Positions 21,847 to 32,324 of a DNA stretch of 64,000 bases are shown here, piece by piece; position 1 is the stretch's first letter, and each line of letters begins with the position of its first letter. Below the pieces are notes generated by a model. That model was given only the letters and a program-made list of their open reading frames with translations, made no database searches and had not been told where the DNA came from. The translations under genes and the position numbers were made by a program. Source of the stretch: Sinosporangium album (lineage in GTDB: Bacteria > Actinomycetota > Actinomycetes > Streptosporangiales > Streptosporangiaceae); contig NZ_FNCN01000003.1 in NCBI RefSeq assembly GCF_900100605.1, forward strand, positions 186,001-250,000, in the 5' to 3' direction.

Positions 21847-23013
21847 TCAGCCTGTGCGGCCCGCCACCGCCGCGGCCAGGCGGTGCAGCATCTCATGCAG
21901 CACCGGGCCCGACGTCGCGAAGTTGAGCCTGGAGAACCCCTCGCCGCCGGGGCCGAACGTCGCCCCCGAGCTCAACCTCACGTGTGCCTCCCGCCGGACG
22001 AACTCCGCCGGCTCGTCGCCGAGCTCCACGGCGTGGAAGTCCAGCCAGGCGAGGTAGGTCGCCTCGGGGACCCGGTAGGTCACGCCCTTCGGCAGCAGGT
22101 CCGCGACCATCCGGCGGTTGCGGTCGAGCACCGCGCGCACCTCGTCCAGCCACGCGTCCCCGTGCCGCCACGCCGCGACCGTCGCCTCCACTCCGAGGAG
22201 GTTCGCCGCGCCATAGAGGTGCGTTGGCTGCCGGTCCAACGCCTCGCGTACGGCGGGCACGCCCACATGGGTGACCGAGCACCGGATGCCGCCGAGGTTG
22301 AACGCCTTGGTGGCGGAGGTGAGCGTCACCGTGCGCTCGGGCAGCAGCGTCGCGAACGGGATGTGCCGGGCGTCGCCGTAGGTGAGGTCGGCGTGGATCT
22401 CGTCGGACAGCACCAGCAGGTCGTGGCGCTCGGCCAGTTCGGCCAGGGCCGTCAGCTCGGCCTCGGAGAAGACGCGACCCGTCGGATTGTGGGGGTTGAC
22501 GAGCAGGAGCACGCGGCACCGGCCGTCCGCGAGGTCCTCAGCCAGTCGATCCGCGTCGAACTCCCACGAGTCGCCCTTGGCGATCATGGGGATCGGCAGC
22601 AGCGGGCGGTCCATCTCGACGAAGGTTTCGAGGAACGGATAGTAGCCCGGGGTGTGGAGCGCGACCTTGTCTCCGGGTTCGGTGAAGATGTGCAGGAGGA
22701 CCTGGAGGGCCTGGTTGATGTCGGTGTAGGAGCGGACATGGCCGGGGTCCGGGCGCCAGCTATACCGGAGCTCCATGCGTTCGGCGAACGCCTCCGCGAG
22801 CGGGCCGCAGGCGGGCTCGTCGAGCCAGTGGGGGTAGCCGAGATCGTGGCCGGTACGGAGGGTCAACGCGCTCTGGATCTCGGGGGCGATGGGGAAGTCC
22901 ATGTCGGCGACCCAGGCGGGGATGACCCCCGCCGGGGTGGTCGCCCACTTCAATCCGGCTCGTGAGCCGAGGTGATCGAGGGTGAGCTTGTCCAGGCGAA
23001 ATGCATCGGTCAC
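21847..23013 (-). CDS. PatB/MalY-type PLP-dependent aminotransferase or C-S lyase
   Basis: A 388-residue fold-type I PLP enzyme. Landmarks are GVIPAWVADMDFPIAPEI at the N-terminus (the MalY/PatB signature), LLLVNPHNPTGRVF, SDEIHADLTYG, and the PLP lysine in LTSATKAFNLGGIRCS. MalY/PatB enzymes cleave cystathionine or other C-S bonds; some act as aminotransferases. Start GTG 23013 was chosen because VTDAFRLDKLTLDHL resembles family N-termini; GTG 23034 or GTG 23073 would lengthen it. lexA lies upstream on the same strand but is separated by a terminator-like hairpin, so the gene is probably transcribed alone. Confidence 0.85.
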   Translation of the reverse strand: MTDAFRLDKLTLDHLGSRAGLKWATTPAGVIPAWVADMDFPIAPEIQSALTLRTGHDLGYPHWLDEPACGPLAEAFAERMELRYSWRPDPGHVRSYTDINQALQVLLHIFTEPGDKVALHTPGYYPFLETFVEMDRPLLPIPMIAKGDSWEFDADRLAEDLADGRCRVLLLVNPHNPTGRVFSEAELTALAELAERHDLLVLSDEIHADLTYGDARHIPFATLLPERTVTLTSATKAFNLGGIRCSVTHVGVPAVREALDRQPTHLYGAANLLGVEATVAAWRHGDAWLDEVRAVLDRNRRMVADLLPKGVTYRVPEATYLAWLDFHAVELGDEPAEFVRREAHVRLSSGATFGPGGEGFSRLNFATSGPVLHEMLHRLAAAVAGRTG

Positions 23014-23218
23014 ATTGTCACCATATGTGGCCACTTTTACCCCGCGCGGCTCCGGGGCTCGGCCGAGCGCCACGCCCGTCTGTCCGCTGCCGGTCGGTGG
23101 CTCTCGGCGCGCGGATGATCGGGGTGTACGGCGTAGCGGGGGTGGGGGCGCGCCGGCGTTTCGGGGGCGGCGCCGTACGGCATGGCGGGGCGCGGCGGGG
23201 CTCGACGGGGTATGTGGA

Positions 23219-23251
23219 AAGCCCCGGAGCCGGTGCGGGCTTCCGGGGCTT
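23219..23251 (-). terminator. Terminator downstream of lexA
   Basis: About ten base pairs (AAGCCCCGGA type arms, 23219-23228 with 23242-23251) flank a 13-base loop, followed on the minus strand by TTTCC. It lies 15 bases past the lexA stop. Confidence 0.65.
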
Positions 23252-23265
23252 GTGTGGTGCCGGGG

Positions 23266-23976
23266 TCAGAGGCGGCGCAGCACCGCCACGACCTTGCCGA
23301 GAACGGAGGCGTCGTCGCCGGGGATCGGGTCGTAGTTGGCGTTGTGCGGCACGAGCCAGACGTGGCCGTCCTTGCGCTTGAAGGTCTTGACCGTGGCCTC
23401 GCCGTCGATCATGGCGGCGACGATGTCGCCGCTCTCGGCCACGGGCTGCTGGCGGACGACCACCCAGTCGCCGTCGGCGATGGCAGCGTCGATCATCGAG
23501 TCGCCGGTCACCTGGAGCAGGAACAGGGTGCCCTCGCCGACGAGCTGCTTGGGAAGTGCGAAGACGTCTTCGACGCTCTCCTCGGCCAGGATCGGGCCAC
23601 CGGCGGCGATGCGGCCGACCAGCGGCACGTAGGCCGCGGTGGGCCTGCTGACGGGCGCCTGGGGCTCCTCCTCGCCGGAGCCGGGGTCGACCCACAGCGC
23701 GGGCTCGCCGGGCAGGCGCACCTCAAGGGCGCGGGGCCGGTGCGGGTCGCGCCGGAGGTAGCCCTTGCGCTGCAGCGCGGTCAACTGATGGGACACACTG
23801 GACGTGCTGGTCAGCTGCACGGCCTCGCCGATCTCGCGCATCGAGGGCGGGTAGCCGCGCTGCTGCACCGAATCGCGGATCACTGCAAGGATCTTGCGCT
23901 GCCTCGGGGTCAGGCCCAGGGAGTCACGACGGCGCACCGCCAGGTCGCCGACGCCGTCGCCATTGCGCTCGCTCAT
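23266..23976 (-). CDS. lexA: LexA, SOS-response repressor
   Basis: A 236-residue repressor-protease. The N-terminal winged-helix domain (about 20-85, [14 protein letters not shown]...[13 protein letters not shown]) binds SOS boxes. After an acidic/proline linker comes the self-cleavage site AAGG with scissile Ala125-Gly126, then the catalytic dyad Ser160 (GDSMIDAAI) and Lys197 (GEATVKTFK). RecA filaments on damaged DNA trigger cleavage and derepression. Start ATG 23976 has GGAGGAG just upstream. A near-consensus SOS box at 24071-24086, 95 bases upstream, indicates autoregulation. Confidence 0.97.
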   Translation of the reverse strand: MSERNGDGVGDLAVRRRDSLGLTPRQRKILAVIRDSVQQRGYPPSMREIGEAVQLTSTSSVSHQLTALQRKGYLRRDPHRPRALEVRLPGEPALWVDPGSGEEEPQAPVSRPTAAYVPLVGRIAAGGPILAEESVEDVFALPKQLVGEGTLFLLQVTGDSMIDAAIADGDWVVVRQQPVAESGDIVAAMIDGEATVKTFKRKDGHVWLVPHNANYDPIPGDDASVLGKVVAVLRRL

Positions 23977-24070
23977 GCTCTCCTCCTCGCCTGAGACCGC
24001 CCACCGCCGATCTCCCGTTGTGAAATTCCCGCGCGCACGTATGCGACCGTATCGCCGAAGGAGATCTAGT

Positions 24071-24086
24071 TCAAACGCACGTTCGA
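24071..24086. promoter_or_regulatory. LexA (SOS) box upstream of lexA
   Basis: TCAAACGCACGTTCGA matches the actinobacterial/Bacillus-type SOS box TCGAAC-N4-GTTCGA at 11 of 12 defined positions. It lies 95 bases before the lexA start, consistent with autoregulation. Confidence 0.85.
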
Positions 24087-24791
24087 GTGAACCTCGATAT
24101 CGGCGACTACGTGGTCTACAACATCGTACGGGAGTTCGATCGATACCGTGTTCGATTCCCCGATCTTATTCCGTCATTTTGGCGAGACGTGACTGGTGTC
24201 GTCGGGGGGCGTAAAGGGAAGGGCCCGTGGAGTCAGTGGGATCGCCGCTCGGCCCCCTCATCCGTCGGGAGGGGCCACCGGAGCGATCATGCCGGATAGA
24301 GCCCATGCACCGTATATGTGGGAAATCTTCATGAAATCGGCACCCCGAATCCGAAGGCGCCGGCCGTGCGTCGGGGATAATCGACGGGGGTCCGCCGAAA
24401 GGCGAGCGAGGTGTTCCCGGCGCGCATTATTCCGGGAGATGCCTCTCACGGGTGAGACGTCGTACGGCAACGCCGAGCACCCGGTCGAGGGGAACGTGGT
24501 CCAAGGTCGTGGCGTCAGGCCGTCGCCGACGTTGCCGGGGCGTGTCCGCTCCGTCCGCGGTCTCGCCGCGGGTCGGAGCGTGGAATCCTGGCTGGGGCCT
24601 CCGGCCGCCTGCCTCGCTCGCACGTGGTTGCCCGGGCCTGTGGTGGCTGGTGTGTGCCTGATAGTTCAGGGGCTTTTGTGCTTGAAGACGCGACACGCCG
24701 GACTTGGGGAATCGTTGCCCTCCTGAGCAGCGGCTTCGGCAGTGGTGGGGCGGTCAACTTGCGTTCATGGTCTGGCACTCCTACGGTTGGA

Positions 24792-24809
24792 CCACAACAT
24801 CTAGTAGTC
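24792..24809. promoter_or_regulatory. NrdR box 1 upstream of nrdR
   Basis: ACAACATCTAGTAGT is a near-palindrome close to the NrdR box pattern (ACAC-A/T-AT-TAT-A/T-GTGT type) as found upstream of Streptomyces ribonucleotide reductase genes. It is one of a pair about 31 bases apart centre to centre. Confidence 0.65.
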
Positions 24810-24822
24810 ACGCCGACGTAGC

Positions 24823-24840
24823 TCACCATAACTTGTGTTT
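24823..24840. promoter_or_regulatory. NrdR box 2 upstream of nrdR
   Basis: ACCATAACTTGTGTTT is the second NrdR-box-like element, about three helical turns downstream of the first. Paired boxes at whole-turn spacing are usual for NrdR operators, so NrdR probably represses its own operon. Confidence 0.6.
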
Positions 24841-24960
24841 CTGTTACCGCGCCGCCGCAACCGTGGGGTGTGCGGGAGCGTCTCTTGGGCTTGTTTTTAC
24901 CTTGTCCGAGAGAACCTGTGACTGTGGTGGGGCGAGGCACCGTAAAGGGAGGCGGCAAAC

Positions 24961-25422
24961 GTGCATTGCCCGTTCTGTCGTCACCCCGACACGCGCGTCA
25001 TCGACAGCCGCTCCACTGAGGACGGCGCGGCCATTCGCCGCCGCCGCACCTGCCCCGAGTGCGGGCGACGGTTCACCACGCAGGAAACGGTTCTGCTCAT
25101 GGTGAGCAAGCGCAGCGGCGTGACTGAGCCTTTCTCGCGTGACAAGGTCATCGCGGGCGTCCGGCGGGCGTGTCAGGGCCGCCCGGTGGGCGAGGACCCG
25201 CTGGCACAGCTCGGCCAGCGGGTGGAGGAGAGCATTAGGGCAACGGGAGCCGCCGAAATTCCCTCCAATGAAGTGGGTCTGGCGATCCTCGGTCCGCTCC
25301 GAGAGCTCGACGAAGTGGCTTATCTCCGCTTCGCGTCGGTCTATCGGAGCTTCGAGAGTCTTGATGACTTCGAGGCCGAGATCAAGCAACTCAAGAGCGA
25401 CAAGGGCGGCAGCCGGCCCTAA
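24961..25422 (+). CDS. nrdR: NrdR, transcriptional repressor of ribonucleotide reductase genes
   Basis: A 153-residue repressor. An N-terminal zinc ribbon uses two CxxC pairs (Cys3/Cys6 in CPFC and Cys31/Cys34 in CPEC). An ATP-cone follows (about 46-136) that senses ATP/dATP. GTG 24961 has GGGAGG eight bases upstream. nrdJ begins 87 bases downstream, the same order as the nrdRJ operon of Streptomyces. Two NrdR-box-like sites upstream suggest feedback control of the operon by nucleotide status. Confidence 0.97.
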   Translation: MHCPFCRHPDTRVIDSRSTEDGAAIRRRRTCPECGRRFTTQETVLLMVSKRSGVTEPFSRDKVIAGVRRACQGRPVGEDPLAQLGQRVEESIRATGAAEIPSNEVGLAILGPLRELDEVAYLRFASVYRSFESLDDFEAEIKQLKSDKGGSRP

Positions 25423-25509
25423 TGGGCGGCCCCCGGCGCCGGGGGGATGGTGCGGCGCGATGAAGCGGTCCGACGGTGGGCTCTTTGCGAGCCCCGGAAG
25501 GGGGATGTC

Positions 25510-28332
<2,823 letters not shown>

Positions 28333-28346
28333 CCTTCACCTCATTA

Positions 28347-28384
28347 GGGGAGGCGGCCGGATCTTCCGGTCGCCTCCCCTTTTT
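28347..28384 (+). terminator. Rho-independent terminator of nrdRJ
   Basis: A 15-bp stem (28347-28361 with 28365-28379, one G-U pair), a three-base loop and a run of five T begin 14 bases after the nrdJ stop. Confidence 0.93.
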
Positions 28385-28713
28385 CTGTGTGCACATTTGT
28401 GTGCGCGTCCGCGTGGGCGGGCTTACATGTCTCGTCTCCTCGCAGAGCGACGGGACCGGGTGGGATGAACGAGACATGCGTGCGGTGTGAATTCCCGCGA
28501 TAGCACCCGACTGCCCGACCCGCCGGAATAAGTCAATCCTTTAATTTCCCGTATTCGCTTGCCTATGCTGAGGGCTGTCGCTTTGACGTGCGCTTGTGGA
28601 CGCAGCGCACGCGGACAGGCATTCGCCGCAGCGGCTTTTACGTAGATCGCACGGCCTTGCGCGAATGACATTTCCGCGGCCATGTCCAAGGGGTAGAGAA
28701 AGGAAAAGTCCTC
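28385..28713. other. Intergenic region, about 330 bases
   Basis: No gene is recognised. It contains a spaced 10-bp inverted repeat (CATGTCTCGT at 28426-28435, ACGAGACATG at 28469-28478), a possible operator described under findings, and presumably the promoter of the NTF2-like gene. Confidence 0.4.
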
Positions 28714-29106
28714 ATGGGTGGAGAAATCAGTGAGAAGGCGATTCGGTGCCTGAGGCATCTGGAGGCGTATGACTTCACCGGCATGCGGGCGATGTGCACG
28801 GACACGGCCACCGTGTGGCACAACGACGGCAAGGGGGAACAGACGATCGATGGGAAACTGGAGCAGCTCAAGCCTCTTGTCACTGCCGTCGATTCGCTGC
28901 GGTACGAGATCGGCCGCCAGTTCCAGAACTCGAATGAGGTGCTTCAGCAGCAAGTACTTCACCTGGCCATGCGCGACGGGTCCCGCATCGAGCTCCACGC
29001 GATGATGTACTTCCGGTTCAGAGACGGCCTCGTCGACCGGATCGAGGAGTACGTCTACCCCGTGCCGGCCGACGGCAACGCCCCCGGCGACGGCGCTCGG
29101 GCGTAA
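28714..29106 (+). CDS. NTF2-like / SnoaL-like domain protein
   Basis: A 130-residue single-domain protein of the NTF2-like alpha+beta barrel superfamily. The N-terminal helix pair (EKAIRCLRHLEAYDFTGMRA), the conserved W after the first strand (TATVWHNDG), and the final strands (IELHAMMYFRFRDGLVDRIEEYV) fit SnoaL-like proteins. Members act as small hydrolases, cyclases or ligand carriers; no specific substrate can be named. ATG 28714 has AAAGGA about ten bases upstream. The tail after residue 115 is Gly/Ala/Asp-rich. The next gene starts 200 bases downstream. Confidence 0.75.
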   Translation: MGGEISEKAIRCLRHLEAYDFTGMRAMCTDTATVWHNDGKGEQTIDGKLEQLKPLVTAVDSLRYEIGRQFQNSNEVLQQQVLHLAMRDGSRIELHAMMYFRFRDGLVDRIEEYVYPVPADGNAPGDGARA

Positions 29107-29309
29107 TTGCGAGCGTCGCGATCCGGACCTTCCGGCCACCGGCCGGCACCGCCACCGCTGCGCCGCCCAGCTTCTCGCCGTCGGCTGTCGCTCAATTTAC
29201 GGGCGAATTGAGCCCGGAAATGCGGATCATTTCCGCCGCGGTGATTCACTTTCTCATTCTTGACAGAACAGAACGGTCTGGAGACGGCCGTTGGATGTGA
29301 GGTCAGCAA

Positions 29310-30203
29310 ATGACAGGTTCTCAGATCAACGTCATCGAAGGCGAAATCTCGGTCCCGGGAGGTAAAGTCTGGTACCGCCGGATGGGCAATGGCGGCGTGC
29401 CACTCCTGATCGTTCATGGAGGGCCGGGCTATCCGAGTGATCTATTGTTCGAGGCGTTCGAGCCGCTCGCCCGCGAACGTGAGGTCATCTGGTACGACCA
29501 GCTCGGAGTGGGGCGATCGGATGCGATCGACGACGTTTCCCTGCTGACGGTCGAGCGCTTTCTCGACGAACTCGGCGCGGTCGTCGAAGGCCTTGGCCTG
29601 GAACGACCGCACGTGTACGGCCACTCCTGGGGAGCCATGCTCGGCCTTCAATACGCCGCGGAGCGCGCGCCCGCGTGGACAAGTCTGATCTGCGCCAATG
29701 GATTGGCGAGCGTGCCCCGGTTCGAGAAGGAGGTGCGTGAGCTCCTCGCGGGGCTACCGGGCGATGTGCTGGACCGCACCTATGGTCGTGAGCTGCGGGG
29801 AGAGACCGGTGATCCCGACTACTGGGTCGCCCAAGGGGAATACATGCGCGCGTGCGTCCTCCGCACGTCGTCGGTGAATCTCGACCCGGATCTCATGAGT
29901 CTGATCACCTTCAAAACGCTGATCGGCCATGCGGATTACCACGTGTCGGGAACTCTCAAGGACTGGGACATCGTCGACAAGCTTGCACGGATCCGGGTTC
30001 CCACGCTGGTCCTCGGCGGCGAGTTCGATGAATGTGTGCCTTCACACCTCGCCGACATCGCCGCCCGCATCCCGGACTCCGAGCATGTCACGCAGGCCGG
30101 CGCCGCCCATATGGGCTATCTCGAGGAAGAGCCGCTTCGTCGCGAATACATCTCCATCATCCAGGGCTATATGGTGCGGATCGAGGCACGTTCACAGTCG
30201 TGA
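29310..30203 (+). CDS. Proline iminopeptidase-family alpha/beta hydrolase
   Basis: A 297-residue alpha/beta hydrolase of peptidase family S33. The oxyanion motif HGGPG is at 36-40, nucleophile Ser106 lies in GHSWG, and the likely acid and base are Asp240 (GGEFDECVP) and His267 (GAAHMGYLEE). WYDQLGVGRSD is also typical of proline iminopeptidases, which remove N-terminal proline or other residues from small peptides. There is no signal peptide. It precedes, in opposite orientation, the peptide transport cluster that encodes a second S33-type hydrolase. Confidence 0.88.
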   Translation: MTGSQINVIEGEISVPGGKVWYRRMGNGGVPLLIVHGGPGYPSDLLFEAFEPLAREREVIWYDQLGVGRSDAIDDVSLLTVERFLDELGAVVEGLGLERPHVYGHSWGAMLGLQYAAERAPAWTSLICANGLASVPRFEKEVRELLAGLPGDVLDRTYGRELRGETGDPDYWVAQGEYMRACVLRTSSVNLDPDLMSLITFKTLIGHADYHVSGTLKDWDIVDKLARIRVPTLVLGGEFDECVPSHLADIAARIPDSEHVTQAGAAHMGYLEEEPLRREYISIIQGYMVRIEARSQS

Positions 30204-30390
30204 TCCGCTGTCCGGTCAGGTGGTCGCCGGTGGGCCGCTACCGCCCGACATGCCCTTGGAGTCGCTCGGACCGGATGGCGGTCAGGACCCTTCGTAGAGG
30301 CGGTCAAGGTGGACAAGGTGGACATCCGGCCGGGTCTCGGCGATGTCGTGGAGGCGCGGCATGAAGCCCGCGGCGCTGAAACCCCCCGAT

Positions 30391-30421
30391 GATAAGTGGA
30401 CCTATTATAGGTCCGCTTATC
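30391..30421. terminator. Hairpin between convergent genes
   Basis: A 13-bp inverted repeat (30391-30403 with 30409-30421, one G-U pair) with an A/T loop lies between the S33 hydrolase gene and the end of the minus-strand peptide cluster. It is symmetric and could terminate both transcripts. Confidence 0.65.
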
Positions 30422-30433
30422 ATTGCCCGCCGG

Positions 30434-31435
30434 TTAGGGAGCTTCGCCGCTGAGGGCGGAGGCTATGCGGTGCTGGGCCCAGGGGACGGGGAGGAAGGCC
30501 CGCTTCACGTTGAGGATCTGGACGCTGGCGGTCCAGGAGCGGATGCCGGGGATGCCGGCGAGGGTGCGGCTGGTGAAGTGGTGGATGTCGGCCGTGGTCG
30601 GCATGATCACTTCGCACATGAGGGAGGACTGGCCGAGGGTGGAGGCGATGAACCGCACGCCGCGGTGCTCGGTGAGGCTGGCGGCGATGTCGTCGAGGGC
30701 GTCGGGGGCGACGGACAGCCAGAACAGCACTTCGGCTTCGTACCCGAGGGCGGAGGCGGGGACGAAGGTGGCGACGGTGGCGCAGCCGCGTTCGGTCATG
30801 GTCTCGAAGCGCCGCCGTACGGTGCTTTCGCTGACGCCGAGCCGTTTGGCGACCGACAGGAAGCTGGCGCGGCCGTCGTCACGCAGGGCGTTGAGGATGT
30901 CCATGTCGAGGGGGTCGAGGTGGCCGACGCCGCACCGGTGGGGCGGGGGCGGGACGGCGAGGTGCCCGGCTTTGCGGTCGAGGACCTGCATGCTCCAGTC
31001 GTAGGAGACCTTGTAGGTGTGGAGCACCAGGTCGGCCTGGCTGTGCAGGGCTCCGGGGATGCCCTGCACCTCGTCGACGAGCAGGGAGAAGAGCTCGCGG
31101 TGCTTGGGGGCCACGAGCTCGAACACGATGTCGTGGCTCCCGGTGACGACGCTGACGAACCGGATCTCCGGGCGGCGGCTCAGCATGCCGGCCACCCGGA
31201 GCTGGCTGCCGGGGGCGCAGCTCAGACGGACCATGAACACGTCGACCGGGCCGGCGTGCTCCAGGTGCGGGAGGACCGCCACGCACGCCATGCCGTCGGA
31301 GATGAGCTGCTGTGCCCTGCGGGCCACGGTGGTGGTGGACGTGCCCAGCACCTGCGAGATGTCCGTCCAACTCGCCCGCCCGTTCACGTGGAGGGCGGCG
31401 AGGATCTGCCGGTCGAGTGAATCTAGATCGTTCAT
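30434..31435 (-). CDS. Lrp/AsnC family regulator with two HTH-RAM modules
   Basis: A 333-residue protein made of two Lrp/AsnC units in tandem. The first winged helix (LDSLDRQILAALHVNGRASW, residues 4-60) is followed by a RAM-type effector domain (to about 150). A second HTH (LDPLDMDILNALRDDGRASF, about 175-230) and a second effector domain follow. Single-module Lrp proteins are about 150 residues, so this is a fused double version, known in actinobacteria. It is the last gene of the minus-strand peptide cluster, 19 bases after the hydrolase gene, and probably controls it in response to an amino acid or peptide. ATG 31435 was chosen; ATG 31444 is possible. Confidence 0.9.
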   Translation of the reverse strand: MNDLDSLDRQILAALHVNGRASWTDISQVLGTSTTTVARRAQQLISDGMACVAVLPHLEHAGPVDVFMVRLSCAPGSQLRVAGMLSRRPEIRFVSVVTGSHDIVFELVAPKHRELFSLLVDEVQGIPGALHSQADLVLHTYKVSYDWSMQVLDRKAGHLAVPPPPHRCGVGHLDPLDMDILNALRDDGRASFLSVAKRLGVSESTVRRRFETMTERGCATVATFVPASALGYEAEVLFWLSVAPDALDDIAASLTEHRGVRFIASTLGQSSLMCEVIMPTTADIHHFTSRTLAGIPGIRSWTASVQILNVKRAFLPVPWAQHRIASALSGEAP

Positions 31436-31454
31436 TGCATGCATCTTGGCGCGT

Positions 31455-32300
31455 TCAGCGGGTCGCGTGCACCTCCTCAAGGAACTCGCGTACGGTCGCC
31501 TCCCACAGGTCGGCCTCCTCCGCTTGAGGTGAGTGGCCGGAGTTCTCGAAGACCACGAGGGTGGACTGCGGGATCAGGTCGGCGATGGTCTCGCTGCACG
31601 CGACGGGAGTGATCCAGTCGTGGCGTCCGACGGTGATGAGGGTGGGGGCGGTGACCCCCGGCAGCGCGGACTTGAGGTCGTAGGCGTGCTGGTTCACTGA
31701 GAACGCATAGTTGTGCGTGCGGTAATGGTACGGCGTGGCTTCCGCGCGCTTGGCGACGAGGGCGGGGTCGTAGTCGTGGTCGTAGAGGGGGAGGATCTCG
31801 GTCCAGCAGTCCCGCAGGTCGGCGTCGTCGCGCACGGTGCCGGTCATGATGCGGACGAACTTCGCCTGGTCGATGGTGACACGGGCGGATTCGAGGGCGT
31901 TGCGGGTGGCGAGTTCCTGGTTGGCGTTGTCGGCGGCGGTGTCGCGGAGCACCATGGCGCTGACCCGGTCGGGGTGGGCGACGGCGTATTCCATGGCGAT
32001 GAATCCGCCGTACGACCCGCCGGCGATGACGATCTGTTCGGCGCCGATCCATGCGCGGATCGCGTCGACGTCGGCGACCCACTGCTCGTGGGTGAAGGGG
32101 CCGTTGTCGTCGCTGGCGCCGGAGCCGCGGGCGTCGAACACGACGACGCGGTAGGCGTCGGCGAGGCGTCCGAAGCTCGCGCGTGGCTCGGCGAGGGAGC
32201 CGAGGCCGGGGGCGCCGTGGTGGGCGATGATCGTGGGGACGCCCGGCCGGTCGCCCAGCACCTCGATGTGCAGGCGATTGCCGTTGATCTGCACGTACAT
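31455..32300 (-). CDS. Alpha/beta hydrolase (proline iminopeptidase-like)
   Basis: A 281-residue alpha/beta hydrolase. The motif HHGAPG (27-32) stands where proline iminopeptidases have HGGPG. Nucleophile Ser96 lies in GGSYGG, and the acid and base are probably in GRHDWITP and NSGHSPQ. It lacks a signal peptide. It sits between the M24 peptidase-like gene (24 bases) and the Lrp regulator (19 bases) in the peptide cluster, so it likely processes an imported peptide, amide or ester inside the cell. Another S33-like hydrolase is encoded just outside the cluster. Confidence 0.85.
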   Translation of the reverse strand: MYVQINGNRLHIEVLGDRPGVPTIIAHHGAPGLGSLAEPRASFGRLADAYRVVVFDARGSGASDDNGPFTHEQWVADVDAIRAWIGAEQIVIAGGSYGGFIAMEYAVAHPDRVSAMVLRDTAADNANQELATRNALESARVTIDQAKFVRIMTGTVRDDADLRDCWTEILPLYDHDYDPALVAKRAEATPYHYRTHNYAFSVNQHAYDLKSALPGVTAPTLITVGRHDWITPVACSETIADLIPQSTLVVFENSGHSPQAEEADLWEATVREFLEEVHATR

Positions 32301-32324
32301 CTGGGGCTCCTAGAGTGGGTGCGG

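Larger units (their letters stand above)
23977..24960. other. Long divergent intergenic region, 984 bases
   Basis: The region holds the lexA promoter side (SOS boxes near 24071 and possibly 24140) and the nrdRJ promoter side (two NrdR-box-like sites near 24800 and 24830). The middle stretch (about 24200-24780) shows no recognised gene; open frames there lack ribosome-binding sites and family resemblance. I looked for a cobalamin riboswitch B12 box and did not find one. Confidence 0.45.

Noticed and set aside
24001-24960. Cobalamin riboswitch before the B12-dependent reductase operon
   Set aside because: No B12-box-like sequence or plausible riboswitch core was found; the NrdR boxes explain regulation better.
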